This document shows, piece by piece, positions 53,396-64,000 of a DNA stretch of 64,000 nucleotides (the stretch's first letter is position 1; each line of letters begins with the position of its first letter). The position numbers were made by a program, and so were the translations under genes. The stretch is from Kalmusia sp. IMI 367209 (Eukaryota > Ascomycota > Dothideomycetes > Pleosporales > Didymosphaeriaceae), in contig JAPEUQ010000004.1 of NCBI GenBank assembly GCA_027946365.1, positions 1,984,001 through 2,048,000 on the forward strand, read 5' to 3'. Below the pieces are notes generated by a model. That model was not told the origin of the DNA and ran no database searches. It worked only from the letters and a program-made list of their open reading frames with translations.

Positions 53396-55508
53396 ATGTC
53401 CAACGAAAATTCGAAACAAGGCACGGTGGTCGCGGCTGGCCCCGATCCCGAAGCTCAATCTATCGAGGACATACACTCTGGTACAGGTTCGAAACTCGCA
53501 CGTAAGATCTGGGGTGACGATCCACGTGAAAGGAAATACATCCAGAAACTCGACACTTTCCTGTTGTGAGTATTTTATTCTCCCCAGAGGTACAGCCGCA
53601 ATATTTACATCACCTGTAGCTCTTACGTTCTCCTTGGCTACTTCATCAAATACCTTGATCAGAATAACTACAGCAATGCATTCGTCAGTGGCATGCAAGA
53701 AGACTTGCAACTGTACGGAAATGAGAGAAACATGCTGAATACGTTTTTCAATATCGGGATAATCTTGGGTACAATACCCGCGCAGATGATCCAGCTGAAG
53801 TTCGTTCGCCCTTCTATCTGGATACCAGCTTGCGAGCTGGGGTGGTCTGTTTTAACAATGGTGATGGCGAGCGCTAAAAATGTCCGAACGGTACGTTGAG
53901 CCCATGCAACACAAAGATCTGAAATCATAAAGATTTGATCCGGATAACATATCATACCATGATGTAATATACCGAAGATTTTCCAACTTCTTCATGAATC
54001 CACTGGGTCTAATCACTTTGGTAGCTTTACGCGCTCCGTTTCTTCATTGGACTACTCGAATCCTGCTCCTTTCCTGGTTTTGCGAGTATCCTAGGTAGTT
54101 GGTATGGAAAGTCACAGCTAGCAAAGCGTATGGCTTTGTTCGAGCAGACAGCTGCTATTGCGGGCATGTTTAGTGGCTATCTTCAAGCTGGACTGTATAC
54201 CGGGATGAATGGTACCGCAGGCTTGTCAGGCTGGAGGTGGCTGTTCATCATGGATGGTGATTATCACCGACGAAAAGCATGACAACGATACTGACAGTCT
54301 TCAGGAGTAATCTCTATACCAATTGCTATCTACGGATTTTTTGCATTGCCGGATCTGCCTCATAGCACGCGAGCTTTCTATCTCAACGAGAACGTGAGTT
54401 GTTTGAGAGGCTGGGGTAAATATTTGCTGATAGTGGCCACCAGGAGCGCGAATATGGCATGCAACGGATCAAGAAGATGGGTCGGAAACCACCGTCGAAA
54501 CTTACTCTCAAGAGCATAAAGGAGATCTACACATCGTGGCAACTCTGGGCTTTCATCTTGCCTTATCTCATGGTCGCTGAAGCAGGCTCCGGCACTAATT
54601 ATTTCAACCTCTACCTCAAAGCTGAAAAATACAGTGTAGTCAAAGTCAATATTCTGCCTACTATAGGTAAGTCTCATGTTGAAGTTTCTTAGGACTCAAA
54701 ATATAGGAATCATGAGATTTATCGCCAGGATACACGATTCAAACACGACAACAAATCATTATCCAGAACCGTACACCGAACATGAGCTCACTGAGATTCT
54801 CCCAGGAAACGCCATCCAGATCGTGGCCGCCTTCACCGTCGGCTGGCTCTCAGATTCGACCGGCAGCCGCGTATCGACCGTCATCTTCGTCCAAGTCATC
54901 GTACTCGTATCTAACATTCTCCTGTCCATCTGGAACGTGCCGGCACCAAGGCAGCGTTGCTTGCGGCCTTCTACCTTAGCTACGTGGGCGGTGCTGCGCA
55001 GCCAGTCGTTATCAGCTACGGCCACGAGATCACGCAGTGGAATGCTAATCTACGGCAGCTCCTCGTGGCGACGGGGAATATCTTTACGTATACGTTCAGT
55101 GCTTGGATGCCTGGTGAGTCGATGGATCGGTTTCGGACATCATTTGCTGATACTACGTAGTTGTGCTATTTCCGACTTATGATGCGCCGAAGTATAAGTA
55201 TGGATATCAGATTCTTATTCTGTTTGGTGAGCTCGCGATCTTCGGTGTGTATTTGCTAGATTACTTGTACAAAAGGGATTTGTAAGTCGTATTCTGTTTC
55301 CATATATGACGCCCCGTGAGATGACTGATAGAGCGCCAGAAAGAGAAATCCAGACTTATACGGGAGAAGTGTAGACAATGCGACTGAGGATGTAGACGAA
55401 GGTCTCGATGAGGATATTGAAGTGCACAGAGCTAAAGATAGTAGCTCGGATACGGTGCCCGTGTTATCCCCGGCTGCGTCGAAAGCCGTTGTGTTCAACA
55501 TATCTTAA
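53396..55508 (+). CDS. MFS transporter, allantoate/pantothenate (Dal5-like, ACS) family, one missing base in exon 6
   Basis: Plasma-membrane symporter with 12 predicted helices for organic anions (family members move pantothenate, nicotinate, biotin, allantoate). Eight exons fit: 53396-53565, 53620-53890, 54025-54256, 54305-54393, 54444-54666, 54806-55113, 55161-55281 and 55334-55508, about 529 aa. Seen: FSYVLLGYFIKYLDQNNYSNAFVSG after the first splice, LYALRFFIGLLESCSFPGF, GWRWLFIMDG, and the end segment LRQLLVATGNIFTYTFSAW. At 54940-54942 one base seems lost: the frame must move so that text resumes as GTKAALLAAFYLSYVGG. The exon phases close only with this one-base correction. So either an assembly indel or a broken gene. 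Start ATG 53396; earlier in-frame ATGs exist. Its tail is acidic and Ser-rich. Confidence 0.85.
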
Positions 55509-56205
55509 GGGGGCCCGAAAAATGACGGGAAAAAGCCTGGTCCTACCAAAAGATTGTCGAGTGGTAATGAACTATCACAAAATACATAGATACTGGTAGA
55601 TATTCATTCTCACACTCGCTTTCACCGCGCGCACTCACTTAAGAGGTGCAAAGCTACGTGAGCACGTTAATACACGACAATAAGCTACAGTATATACAAT
55701 TCCTAAGAACAGTAATTCTGTCTCGTGTAGGAATACCTGCTGTACGACCCACTGTCCGTAAGCCAAACATCCAGTGTACTCGTTCGTCGACTACGGCCGA
55801 GTTATAAGTCTTGAAAGACAAACGCTAGTCTATAATAAGACATTTAGAATACTTCCATTCGGTTTACCTTCGTCTGCGGTGTCTTTGATCGAACATGCCA
55901 ACTTCTCCACTCGTGGGTGTCACATTCTTGATTTCGTAGAAGTCCTCCAGTCACATGATCTCTCGCGAGCGCAAATACTTGATTGGTTCAACTCACTAGC
56001 GTAAACACACCCCTGTCGTGTTCTACAAATAAGGTGGGCATTAAACCTAATCCAGCATCGCGCCCCTGCTTCGCACGTAAGTACGGTTCACCGAGAGCCC
56101 GCGCCTGGCACACCGACACAACGAGCATCTTGGCGCATTCTCCATAAAGAAATATAAGGTATCTAGCCTTGTCTGCAAGATGAATCCACAAGCTCAATCG
56201 TCAAT
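55509..56205. other. Intergenic, about 700 bp
   Basis: 3' UTR of the transporter gene and promoter of the second P450 gene. No supported gene or element. Confidence 0.45.
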
Positions 56206-57814
56206 ATGTTCCATCTCATTGGTTCTATCCTCAGCCATGCCGGAGTCCTCGTGGCTGGCATTGCATTCATCGTACGTTCTCCTAGCGTACCGTTCAAGTC
56301 ATCCACTTACATCCTTCTAGGTGGCCAGCAAAATACTATACAACATCTATCTACATCCTCTTCGCAAGTACCCAGGACCCAAACTATGGGCTGCAACCCG
56401 CCTAACGTGGACGCACGCCATGCAATCCGGGCAGTATCATCGCACACTCCATGAGCTACATACCAAATACGGCCCCGTCGTCCGCATCGCCCCTGACGAA
56501 CTATCCTACATCAACGCCGACGCATGGAAAGACATCTACGGCAACCGGCACATCCCCAAGAACGCCATCTGGGCCGGCCAGGAAGAAAGGAATAATCCCA
56601 TCAGCATCGTAAGCACAGACGAAGAAACGCATCTCCGGAACAGACGAGCCTTAACAGGCGCCTTCACGGAGCATGCCATTAGCGAACACGCCTCCACCCT
56701 CGAAGACCTGATTTCCCTCATGATCACGCGGTTCCGCGAAAGGATCGCCAGCAGCAGCAATGGCCGCACGGTCGTCGATCTAGTCGACTGGACCAACTAC
56801 CTGACCTTCGACATCTCAGGCCTCCTATCCTACGGCGAGTCCTTTTCCAGCATCTCGAACGGCCGCGCACACCCCTGGGTCGAGATCTCGTGCTCCTTCG
56901 GAAAAGGCATCGCGCTGATGGCTTCGATCAATTTCTTCGCGCCGCTAAACAAAGTTCTCAAGCTCGCCATGCCTGCATCCATCATGAAGAAGATGGAGTA
57001 CCACAAGCAGATCGCGCACGAGAAGTTCCAGCAGCGGCTGGGCATGCAGCACCGGCTCGGCGCGCAAGATTACGTCGGCAGCATCATGGCGTACAACGCG
57101 GAGAAGGGCGAGGTCAAGGTGCCCGAGGCTGAGATTGAGGCCAACATGACGTTGTTGATTTTCGCGGGGAGCGAGACGACGAGTACGGCGCTGGCAGCGA
57201 TATTGAAGCAGTTACTGCAGGCACCCTCTGCACTTGCGAGATTGGAGGCGGAGGTGCGTGGGGCGTTTGAGACCGAGGAGGAGATCAGAGTGGAGAGCGT
57301 GGGAAAGCTGGAATACATGGGGGCGGTTATACAAGAGGGTATTCGGATGGGACCGCCGGCTGCTATTGGGTTGCCGAGGGTGACGGCTAGGGAGGAGATT
57401 ATTGCTGGACGACCTGTGCCTCGTGGTGTGAGTGACTCCTTTATAACCTTGGGAGTTTGATATCATGCTGACCCGATCTAGACCTTCGTCACGGTGAACC
57501 AGTATCCCGCGTTTCGCTCAGCGGTCAATTTCGCGCAGCCCAACTCTTTCGTTCCGGAACGCTTCCTACCCGACTCGCCCTTTCCTTCTGATCGACTAGA
57601 CGTATTTGAACCGTTCCTCCTGGGCCGACACAAATGCATAGGACAGAAATTGGCGACCATGATTATGAGACTGACGCTCGCGAAGTTGGTGTTCGCGTTC
57701 GACCTGAAGTTGGTGGAGGCGGTTGGCGATTTCGGCGAACAGAATACGTATATCTTCTGGGAGAAGAAGCCATTGAAGGTGGAATTGCGGACGCGAGGAA
57801 AGACGTCAGATTAG
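56206..57814 (+). CDS. Cytochrome P450 monooxygenase (isotrichodermin C-15 hydroxylase-like class)
   Basis: Exons 56206-56271, 56321-57427 and 57482-57814 (introns 49 and 54 bp) give 501 aa. An N-terminal membrane helix (residues 5-25) is followed by YLHPLRKYPGPKLWA, I-helix AGSETTSTAL (about 304), K-helix EGIR (about 360), PERF (FVPERFLP) and the heme loop FLLGRHKCIGQ (Cys about 442). All key motifs intact, unlike the P450 at 1.3 kb. The class oxidises terpenoid or polyketide intermediates in fungi (family knowledge). It follows the transporter gene on the same strand, 700 bp away. Substrate unknown. Without the first splice, the anchor exon is lost. Confidence 0.92.
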
Positions 57815-57969
57815 TAGTGGTTTTTCGAGGAGGAGGATTTCGTATCCCATAACGGCATAAGCGACTTCGTTGTACAACATATTTAGAATCATCTCACTTT
57901 TGAATAGACCCGATACCGAATCCCACGGCACATCAAGTACAGATCATTGGTACCCTTTACCTATCCGCC

Positions 57970-58185
57970 CTATGTACCTACCGTTTCGACAAACCTCTTC
58001 ACCAGCACATCTGCCCCCATCGAATTTGCCACACTCACGACATTCCGATCCACCGTGATGCTTCCCAGACTCGTGCCCACGCCTCGACCATTTTCGCGCT
58101 CTCATTTCCTCAGCGTGCTTTCAACTTTGTCCACACTTTCGCGGAACACCACCGTCTCCATGGCCTTCTCCTCGGCGTCAGACAT
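57970..58185 (-). CDS. Possible small gene with in-frame TGA
   Basis: From the ATG at 58185 the frame encodes 27 residues (start MSDAEEKAMETVVF), then TGA at about 58104. Beyond the TGA the same frame continues with protein-like text (VGTSLGSITVDRNVVSVANS, ending VETVGT) to a TAG at 57970. A short intron, a pseudogene, or TGA readthrough could explain this; the context after the TGA is GAG, not the CTA of the known readthrough signal. Family not recognised. Low confidence. Confidence 0.28.
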
Positions 58186-58995
58186 GATGATGAGGGGTTT
58201 CTGGATACCATGGTGATGAGATTTGTTGGAAAGAGTTGTATAGAGTGCACTGCTTGTAAAAAGTACGTTTGGGTTCAAGAAGGCGTGATACTGGATTTGT
58301 ATGTCTGAGTAGGACCTAGCTGGGCTTAGCGGGACTTTAGTCGTGGTTGGGATGTAATCTAGTAGAACTCGAAGCTGTGTATACAGTATGCGTAGGCGTG
58401 CATGTAGCTTGCTGCTTCTTCCTTCTTCGGACATGGCGTTCATTTTCTCGTCGACATGGCACCGAGGTTGCTTGATTGGGCTTGGGGAGTACATGAACGC
58501 GGCGCATAGTAAACCCGAAGACAGCCATTTCTGACTACATTGTGCCGACTCGAGTGTAGACCTTCTAGATCGAAGAAGGTTCCAAGGAGGCGGGAGAAGG
58601 TTGGCCCGGTCATCGCAATTACTCTGTGGTAGATCTTGGCGCGAACGAGGTAAGGGTACGCACTAGACAATTGATTTTCTCTACCAGTGATTATCTTCTA
58701 GGCTGATGCATGCTGAGGACCGGTAGTTGTTCGTAGTCTGGCAACACCGCCGACGGCGCCAATGCGCATCGTCCTGCTATGCCCGAATCAGATCAAAAGC
58801 GGGGCTAGCGTGGGCCGAGGCAAGTCGCGCCGCCTGTGAAGCATGGCTGATGTGCGACACAAGCTTAAAGGGGGTTGCTGAGCCTGCATGACGCTTTAAA
58901 TATACGAGAAGCTGTACGCCATCTCCATTTCCATCGGTCGATTGTACGGAAACCCGCTTGCGCGCAAACACGTCCGAACTGAAGCTCTGCCCACC
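58186..58995. other. Intergenic, about 800 bp
   Basis: The minus-strand frame stays open from 58185 to 58494 without protein-like content. The right part is the promoter of the aldehyde dehydrogenase gene. Nothing else seen. Confidence 0.45.
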
Positions 58996-60572
58996 ATGGC
59001 GGCCAAGATACCCCCCTTCGAACACACGCCGCTCGATGACATCCCTAACGTCGCCGCGCGCATCCGCGCCGGCTTCGTCTCGCACAAGACACGCCCGCTC
59101 GAGTTCCGCATTCAACAGCTCCGCAAGCTGTACTGGGCCCTGAAGGACAATGAGGCGCTCATCCTGGAAGCATGCAAGCAAGATCTAGGCAAGCCGTCCT
59201 TCGAGACGTACATGAGCGAGCTTCACTGGTGCATGAACGACATTGTCTTCATGCAAAAGAACCTGTACCGCTGGGCTAAGGATGAAAAGGCGGAGGATAT
59301 CCCACTTGCGAACAAGCTGATGGGCCCGCGTATTCGCAAGGACCCTCTTGGAGCGGTCCTGGTCATTGGGTGTGTACATTGCTACATGCAAAATAGCGTG
59401 TGACAAATGCTGACAGTAGCAGCGCCTTCAACTTCCCCATCCAGCTATCACTCGGTCCCTTCATCGGCGCCATCTCTGCTGGTTGCACCGCCATCCTCAA
59501 GCCCTCCGAGGGCTCGCCCCACGCCGCAGCCGTTCTGCAGAAAATCATCGCGGAATCGCTCGACCCGGCATACTACACCGTTGTCCAGGGCGCTATTCCC
59601 GAGACGACCGCTCTTCTCGACCAGAAATGGGACAAGATCTTCTACACGGGCTCGGCCAACGTGGGCACCATCATTGCAAAGAAGGCGGCTGAGACCCTTA
59701 CCCCCATCGCGCTCGAGCTCGGCGGCAGGAACCCAGCGTTCGTGACAAAGAATGCGGATCCCAAGTTGGCAGCAAGACGTCTGCTATGGGCTAAGACATT
59801 CAATGCCGGGCAAGTGTGCGTTGGCCAAAACTTCACCCTCATTGACAAGGAACTGGTACAGCCCTTCGTGCGCGAGATCAAGAACCAGCTTGAGCAGTTC
59901 TACCCGCAAGGCGCTCAAAAGTCCCCCGACTACGGCCGTATAGTCAACCAGCGACAATTCCAGCGTCTCAAGAAGATGCTCGACGACTCGCACGGCAAGA
60001 TTCTGGTCGGCGGCACAATGGATGAGGAGGACCTCTTCATCGAACCTACAGTAGTACAAGTCGAGTCTACGGACGACTCGCTCATCAAAGACGAGTCTTT
60101 CGGTCCGTTCCTGCCCATCCTGGCCGTCAATGACCTTGACGAGGCCATCCGGATCGCAAATGAGGTCCACGCTACCCCGCTTGGCCTCTACCCGTTCGGC
60201 TCCAAGGCCGACACGGAGAAGGTCCTTTCACAGACGCGTTCTGGCGGTGCCACACTGAATGATGGCTTCTTCCATGCGTCAATCCCCACACTTCAATTTG
60301 GTGGTGTGGGCGATTCAGGCCAGGGCGCGTACAGAGGAAAGGCCTCGTTTGATGTATTCACGCATAGGCGGAGTGTGACGACAACACCAGCTTGGATGGA
60401 GGGTCTTTTGGAGATCAGGTATCCGCCGTATACGCCGAAGAAGCTGAAGAAGTTCCTGGGCATGAGCGAGCTGAAGCCGAACTTTACTCGCGAGGGACGG
60501 ACGATTGGCTGGGCCGGATGGTTTTTGGGGCTTCTGGGACTCAAGTCTCTTGCGGCTGTTGTGGGTAAGTAG
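58996..60572 (+). CDS. Class-3 (fatty) aldehyde dehydrogenase, tail-anchored (Hfd1-like)
   Basis: NAD(P)-dependent oxidation of medium- and long-chain aldehydes to acids. Exons 58996-59369 and 59420-60572 (50-bp intron) give 508 aa. Residues 20-110 are the N-terminal helical cap (RKLYWALKDNEALILEACKQDLGK). Then AFNFPIQLSLGP, KPSEGSP, FYTGSANVG, catalytic Glu in ALELGGRNP (about E224), nucleophile Cys in NAGQVCVGQN (about C258) and ESFGPFLPI. The C-terminus ends in a hydrophobic helix (WAGWFLGLLGLKSLAAVV), as in yeast Hfd1 and animal ALDH3A2, consistent with outer-mitochondrial or ER membrane anchoring. ATG at 58996 has a CACCATGG context. Role in lipid-aldehyde detoxification or ubiquinone precursor formation is from family knowledge. 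Confidence 0.93.
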
Positions 60573-60984
60573 TTCATGCTTGTCGTTGTTTCACTGCCGT
60601 CTTTACTTTTATGCAAGGTGCTTGGAGTTGGATACCGTCGCTCCCGGGAAGAACTATCTGACGATAGATGCGTTGTCTATCATACGGACCTAGATTTCTT
60701 TTGTTACCGTTTATATATTGTACTTCATCCAAGCTGGCAAAGCATCTTCGCAGCGAAATATTACGCGTTTAGCCTGCCTGTTGTTTCCCGCCTTCCACGC
60801 ACCTTCACGCCTAGTCATTCACTAACTTTCGGCAGTGGCTGTCGGTGTCAGGCTCTATCTCCAGCGCCGATCTAAATTGTAGTCGCGCAAGAAAAAAGCC
60901 AGTAAGGCGTGTGTAATAAGATCATCCATTCATCTCCTACATCATCTGCTTACTCCTCGCCACCTATTCGACTTCACACACCCT
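60573..60984. other. Intergenic, 412 bp between convergent genes
   Basis: 3' UTRs of the aldehyde dehydrogenase and NTF2-like genes. Nothing else seen. Confidence 0.4.
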
Positions 60985-61470
60985 CTACTCTAACGCAAGC
61001 GCCTCATTCAACTTGGCCGTATCCAAATACGCCCTCACCCCAGCAATCAACCCCTCCTCATCAAACCTCACAACCCAGCAATACTCATTATTATACGCCT
61101 TCCCTGTGCACAGTCAGCCCACTCTCTCCCATCCCACGCCTCCTCTCCTCACACAAGCCAGCTCACCGTTCTTCAGCACCCCGTCTACACCCTTTAATTC
61201 CACGACTGCTCTTCCGCTCATGCCCGGACCAGCTTGTGATACCAGTACGCTCACGACGATCAGCTTCATCGGGCTTTTCAACACGCTCCCGATGCGGTCC
61301 CAGCTTTGCGCCACGAACGCGGCTTTGGACTTGTAGGTGCCGGCGAGCGGGTGCGCGGAGCCGGTGACGGTCCATTCGACGGTGGGACTGACGTTGGCGA
61401 AGAACGAGGTGCTGTCGCCAGAGGTGAGGTGGGCGAATATGGTACGGACGAAGGAGGGTGTTAGTGGCAT
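60985..61470 (-). CDS. NTF2-like / SnoaL-type small protein
   Basis: Exon 1 (61470-61167) and exon 2 (61103-60985), 63-bp intron, 140 aa. The cone-like NTF2 fold is suggested by an N-terminal helix (SFVRTIFAHLTSGDSTSFFANV), WTVTGSAHPLAGTYKSKAAF, a helix RIGSVLKSPM, and strands VELKGVDGVLKNGKAYNNEYCWVVRF followed by AGVRAYLDTAKLNEAL, which is the usual SnoaL-like ending. Fungal members of this family include dehydratases and cyclases as well as proteins with no known activity. No export signal. The splice is needed to recover the last two strands. Function not assigned. Confidence 0.87.
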
Positions 61471-62172
61471 TTCGGGTAGCGGTGTTGCTTGTGCACGTAA
61501 ATCTGACTAGATTGTTTTATTTGAGGTCTACAGTTCGAACATGCTTGTGAAGCTGGCAGTCCTATGCTGTTGTGGAATTTGCCGAGTCTCCGAAGAATTT
61601 CGGTGCGCGTGGAGGAGTGGGTGCCCTGTGGTGGTGAGGTGAGACGGAGATTGGGGTTATCGCCGGTTTGTGGAGAAGGCATCTGATCTGTATCCTAGAG
61701 AGGCGAATTGCCGTTTTGAAGTAGAAGTATAAAGATAGTCAAAAAAGGTGATTGATGTGCATGGCATGACATAGTGCTTGAATTACTACGCTTGGCTGCG
61801 CTGTTAGACTCTGTAAATGGGTTAATTAGATGTGATGGTCTGCGAGCATGGCTTTCATGCAATGTTTGGGGAAGAGCATGTGGCGCTTGATTCGTCGGAT
61901 TCATTGTTGCTGGTTGTATATTTGTTCCGTGTACTATTGTATATCACATGACGATCTGTTGGCCCGGGATTACTCCAAAGATTTGGAAGATGTTCGTCCC
62001 ATGCTCAAATATACGCATCCAACTTCCCCACAGCTTACTTTCCGACCCCACTACCTTCAGGCAACATCACTACAGCATTTGAACGAATGTTATGAAGGTA
62101 TAGCGTACGTGAGTTTTTTCGAGCTGCTCAAATACGCAGACAGGCTAACATAATTGCTACCTAGTAGATACC
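61471..62172. other. Intergenic, about 700 bp
   Basis: Divergent region between the NTF2-like gene and the F-box gene. A 101-codon open frame at 61848-62153 has no supporting motif. No element assigned. Confidence 0.4.
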
Positions 62173-63031
62173 ATGGACACCCGCTACAAACGACGGACCC
62201 GTGCACACATCTCAGCCGACACCGTATTCTACACGCCCGAACTTCTCGAATGCATCCTCTCTCACCTCCCCATGCTTGACCTTCTCACCACTGCCCAACG
62301 CGTGTCCCATCGCTGGCTCGCCACCATCCAATCCTCCCCCTCCTCAGCGCGCACTCTACTTCCAACCCCAACCCCAGAAGACGACTTCCCGACCGCGACC
62401 GCACCCCAAACCCCCTTCTCAAAGAACCCTTCCGCATGGTATACCAGCGGCGACTCAGCCCCCTACTTCTACCGCGACAACTTCAACATCGCCTGCCTCC
62501 CCTGGTGCTCCTCCCCCGCGCGTAGGCGCGCGTTTCTCTGCCCAACGGCTTCATGGCGCTTCATGCTCGTGTCGCAGCCCCACCGCGGCGTTTGGGCTGC
62601 TGGATGGTGTTGACCTCGTGCTGGGGCGAGCTGCCCTCGCATTCTTTCAAAGTCCTCGAGTTTCCGCTAGGCCTACGCATGGGCGCGCTGTACGACCGGA
62701 CGGTACGCTGGCTGGGGACCTGTGCGACTACGTCGTTTGCGGTGTATACAGCCCCGAAGGAGCGGGGTGCGTTACGCGCGCGGTATCGGGTGAAGTTTCC
62801 CGAGGACGCGGATGAGGTATGTGGTGCGAGGGTGGATTTTGTGCTGCGGGGGCGAGGAGGGTGGGGATGGCAGTGGGAGGGTATGGAGTCGGGTGGGAGA
62901 GAAAGAATAGGGTATTTGTGAGAACATATGAGGTTCGAGGTGGTGATAGGCAGGGGAAGGAGCTGTTGGTGCCGATAAAGGATAGTGGGTATATGTCTCC
63001 AAGAGAGTGGGTCGAACTTGGGGCGTCGTAG
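62173..63031 (+). CDS. Fungal F-box protein, probable single-base frameshift
   Basis: Exon 1 (62173-62816) and exon 2 (62906-63031), intron 89 bp, about 256 aa. The F-box (about 22-55: TPELLECILSHLPMLDLLTTAQRVSHRW) is clear. The middle contains TASWRFMLVSQP, then the frame reaches a stop; the family-like text resumes one frame off as HSFKVLEFPLGLRMGALYD and FAVYTAP, followed after the intron by RVFVRTYEV. The shift lies between about 62570 and 62620 and equals one missing base. The exon lengths are consistent with that. Ascomycetes carry many such F-box proteins with the WRRML and GLRMG motifs. Either an indel error or decay. SCF substrate unknown. Confidence 0.75.
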
Positions 63032-64000
63032 TTTATGCTTTGAAGCACCGGCCGTACATATCGAGTGGATGCATCTAGGACACGATCATACTTCAACAAG
63101 CTTAGATAACATGCATTTCATACAAAGCGAAGAGGATATAAGCTCGAATTTGCCAAACACTCTCCTTGTTAAGAAGAGCATTGTTGATTGAAGTCTAGTC
63201 TTGCTGTTGTATAGTATACTTTTCGCTCCTAGAAATCTACAATACAAGCAATGATATCAACACATAGTCTCGGCATTGTATGTAGATTATGATGCGCTAA
63301 AACGGGTGAAATACAGAGCCTGATAGGTGATCCAACGAGAATTTATGGTTTTGATGCATAGCAGTGCCGTGATTACAGAATAGTTTCTTCCTCGATTGGA
63401 ACTAACAAGCTCTAATCAATGAAAAAGGTGGTTGCGGCTGGTCAGGATCTGGAGTGTTGCAGCTAACCTAGTACTGATGCGCACAGTACTGCTACATGAC
63501 TTTGGGGCATGCAGACCCTAGCTTGAAACAGAATGACAGTTTCTGATCGCACTGCTAACATGAAACTATAGCGGCCTCAGGCCGCTATGCGCAAGTTTAT
63601 GGCCGGGTCAATACAATCCATGGCTGAAGCTCTAAGTATGGCAGCAGATGACATGGAGAAACTAGACCCTGCCTCACATCAGCCACTTCTGTCACTGTTC
63701 CATGAAATATCATGACAGCAAGCCGGCGGACGTTGTAGCCAGACATATTCGCCCAAGGCCGGAGCCGTAGGAGCTCTGACTAAACGTTTAGGGATTGCAA
63801 CTGCAAGTGGTTGCAAAAATGTAATCTGTAAACGGTTACCGTATCGAAAGCTCATGTTGTGCACAAGGAGGGGCCCTAGTGTAGAAAAGAAGACTCCCTG
63901 ATGTGGGCGCGAGCTGTGTGTGGGGTGGTATGCAATACGTGTACCTTGGCACGCACCTGGGTTTTTGGTAGAAGGGAGCGAGGGGAGAGTGAGGCAGGTG
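63032..64000. other. Gene-free end of window, about 970 bp
   Basis: No coding frame with support. It contains one perfect 21-bp palindrome (listed separately). Confidence 0.5.
63568..63588. repeat. 21-bp palindrome with 10-bp arms
   Basis: ATAGCGGCCT and its exact reverse complement AGGCCGCTAT are separated by a single C. The GC-rich core (CGGCC-N-GGCCG) has the symmetry of a site for a dimeric zinc-cluster protein, but it could be chance. Confidence 0.7.

Noticed and set aside
1..64000. CRISPR arrays, prophage, insertion sequences, bacterial operons
   Set aside because: No regular spaced repeats, no Shine-Dalgarno-led gene runs; intron-rich eukaryotic genes throughout.

Overview
The window is nuclear DNA of a filamentous ascomycete (Pezizomycotina), most likely a dothideomycete-type mould. 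The evidence is many short GT-AG introns (mostly 44-60 bp, with CTRAY-like branch points), about 50% GC, and typical fungal families: a Zn2Cys6 regulator, P450s, a DUF7053 protein, fungal F-box proteins, a heme-thiolate peroxygenase and a STAND-type N-terminal domain on an ankyrin protein. The class is inference. I see no prokaryotic features, CRISPR array, rRNA, convincing tRNA or intact transposon. Gene models were spliced by hand from translations and intron consensus; no RNA or homology search was available.

Layout. 0-9 kb: a truncated Zn2Cys6 regulator divergent from a P450, a DUF7053 protein, an IphP/Siw14-like tyrosine phosphatase and a Cys-rich unknown. 9.7-19.4 kb: a secreted beta-propeller lactonase-like enzyme, an 855-aa kinase, a small hypothetical gene and a VIT/VWA protein with FG repeats and polyglutamine. 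20-27.6 kb is a housekeeping block: tRNA pseudouridine synthase Deg1/Pus3, a Hub1-like ubiquitin fold on an Arg/Asp-rich arm, PIG-H/Gpi15, Dim1/Dib1 (U5 snRNP), an RWD protein and a short-chain dehydrogenase. 28-37 kb is gene-poor, with a GPI-anchored surface protein, a J-domain protein, a broken small gene and a decayed membrane-protein gene. 37.6-44 kb: a peroxygenase (chloroperoxidase family), an F-box protein with a poly-acidic tail, and a BRCT-WGR-PARP protein. 44.4-57.8 kb is rich in tailoring functions: flavin monooxygenase and O-methyltransferase (divergent), ankyrin protein, MFS transporter and P450, with no backbone synthase in view. 58-63 kb: a class-3 aldehyde dehydrogenase, an NTF2-like protein and an F-box protein.

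How genes may work together. Divergent pairs that could share promoters are regulator/P450, VWA/Pus3, Hub1-like/PIG-H, Dim1/RWD, F-box/PARP and FMO/OMT. The 44-58 kb stretch looks like an accessory-metabolism neighbourhood. Seven gene models need a single-base shift to match a continuous protein (P450 at about 1771, phosphatase at about 4860, Cys-rich gene at about 8565, ORF at about 28028, small gene at about 34751, MFS at about 54941, F-box at about 62580). Either the assembly carries indel errors or several genes are decaying; this affects how much trust any frame-dependent call deserves.
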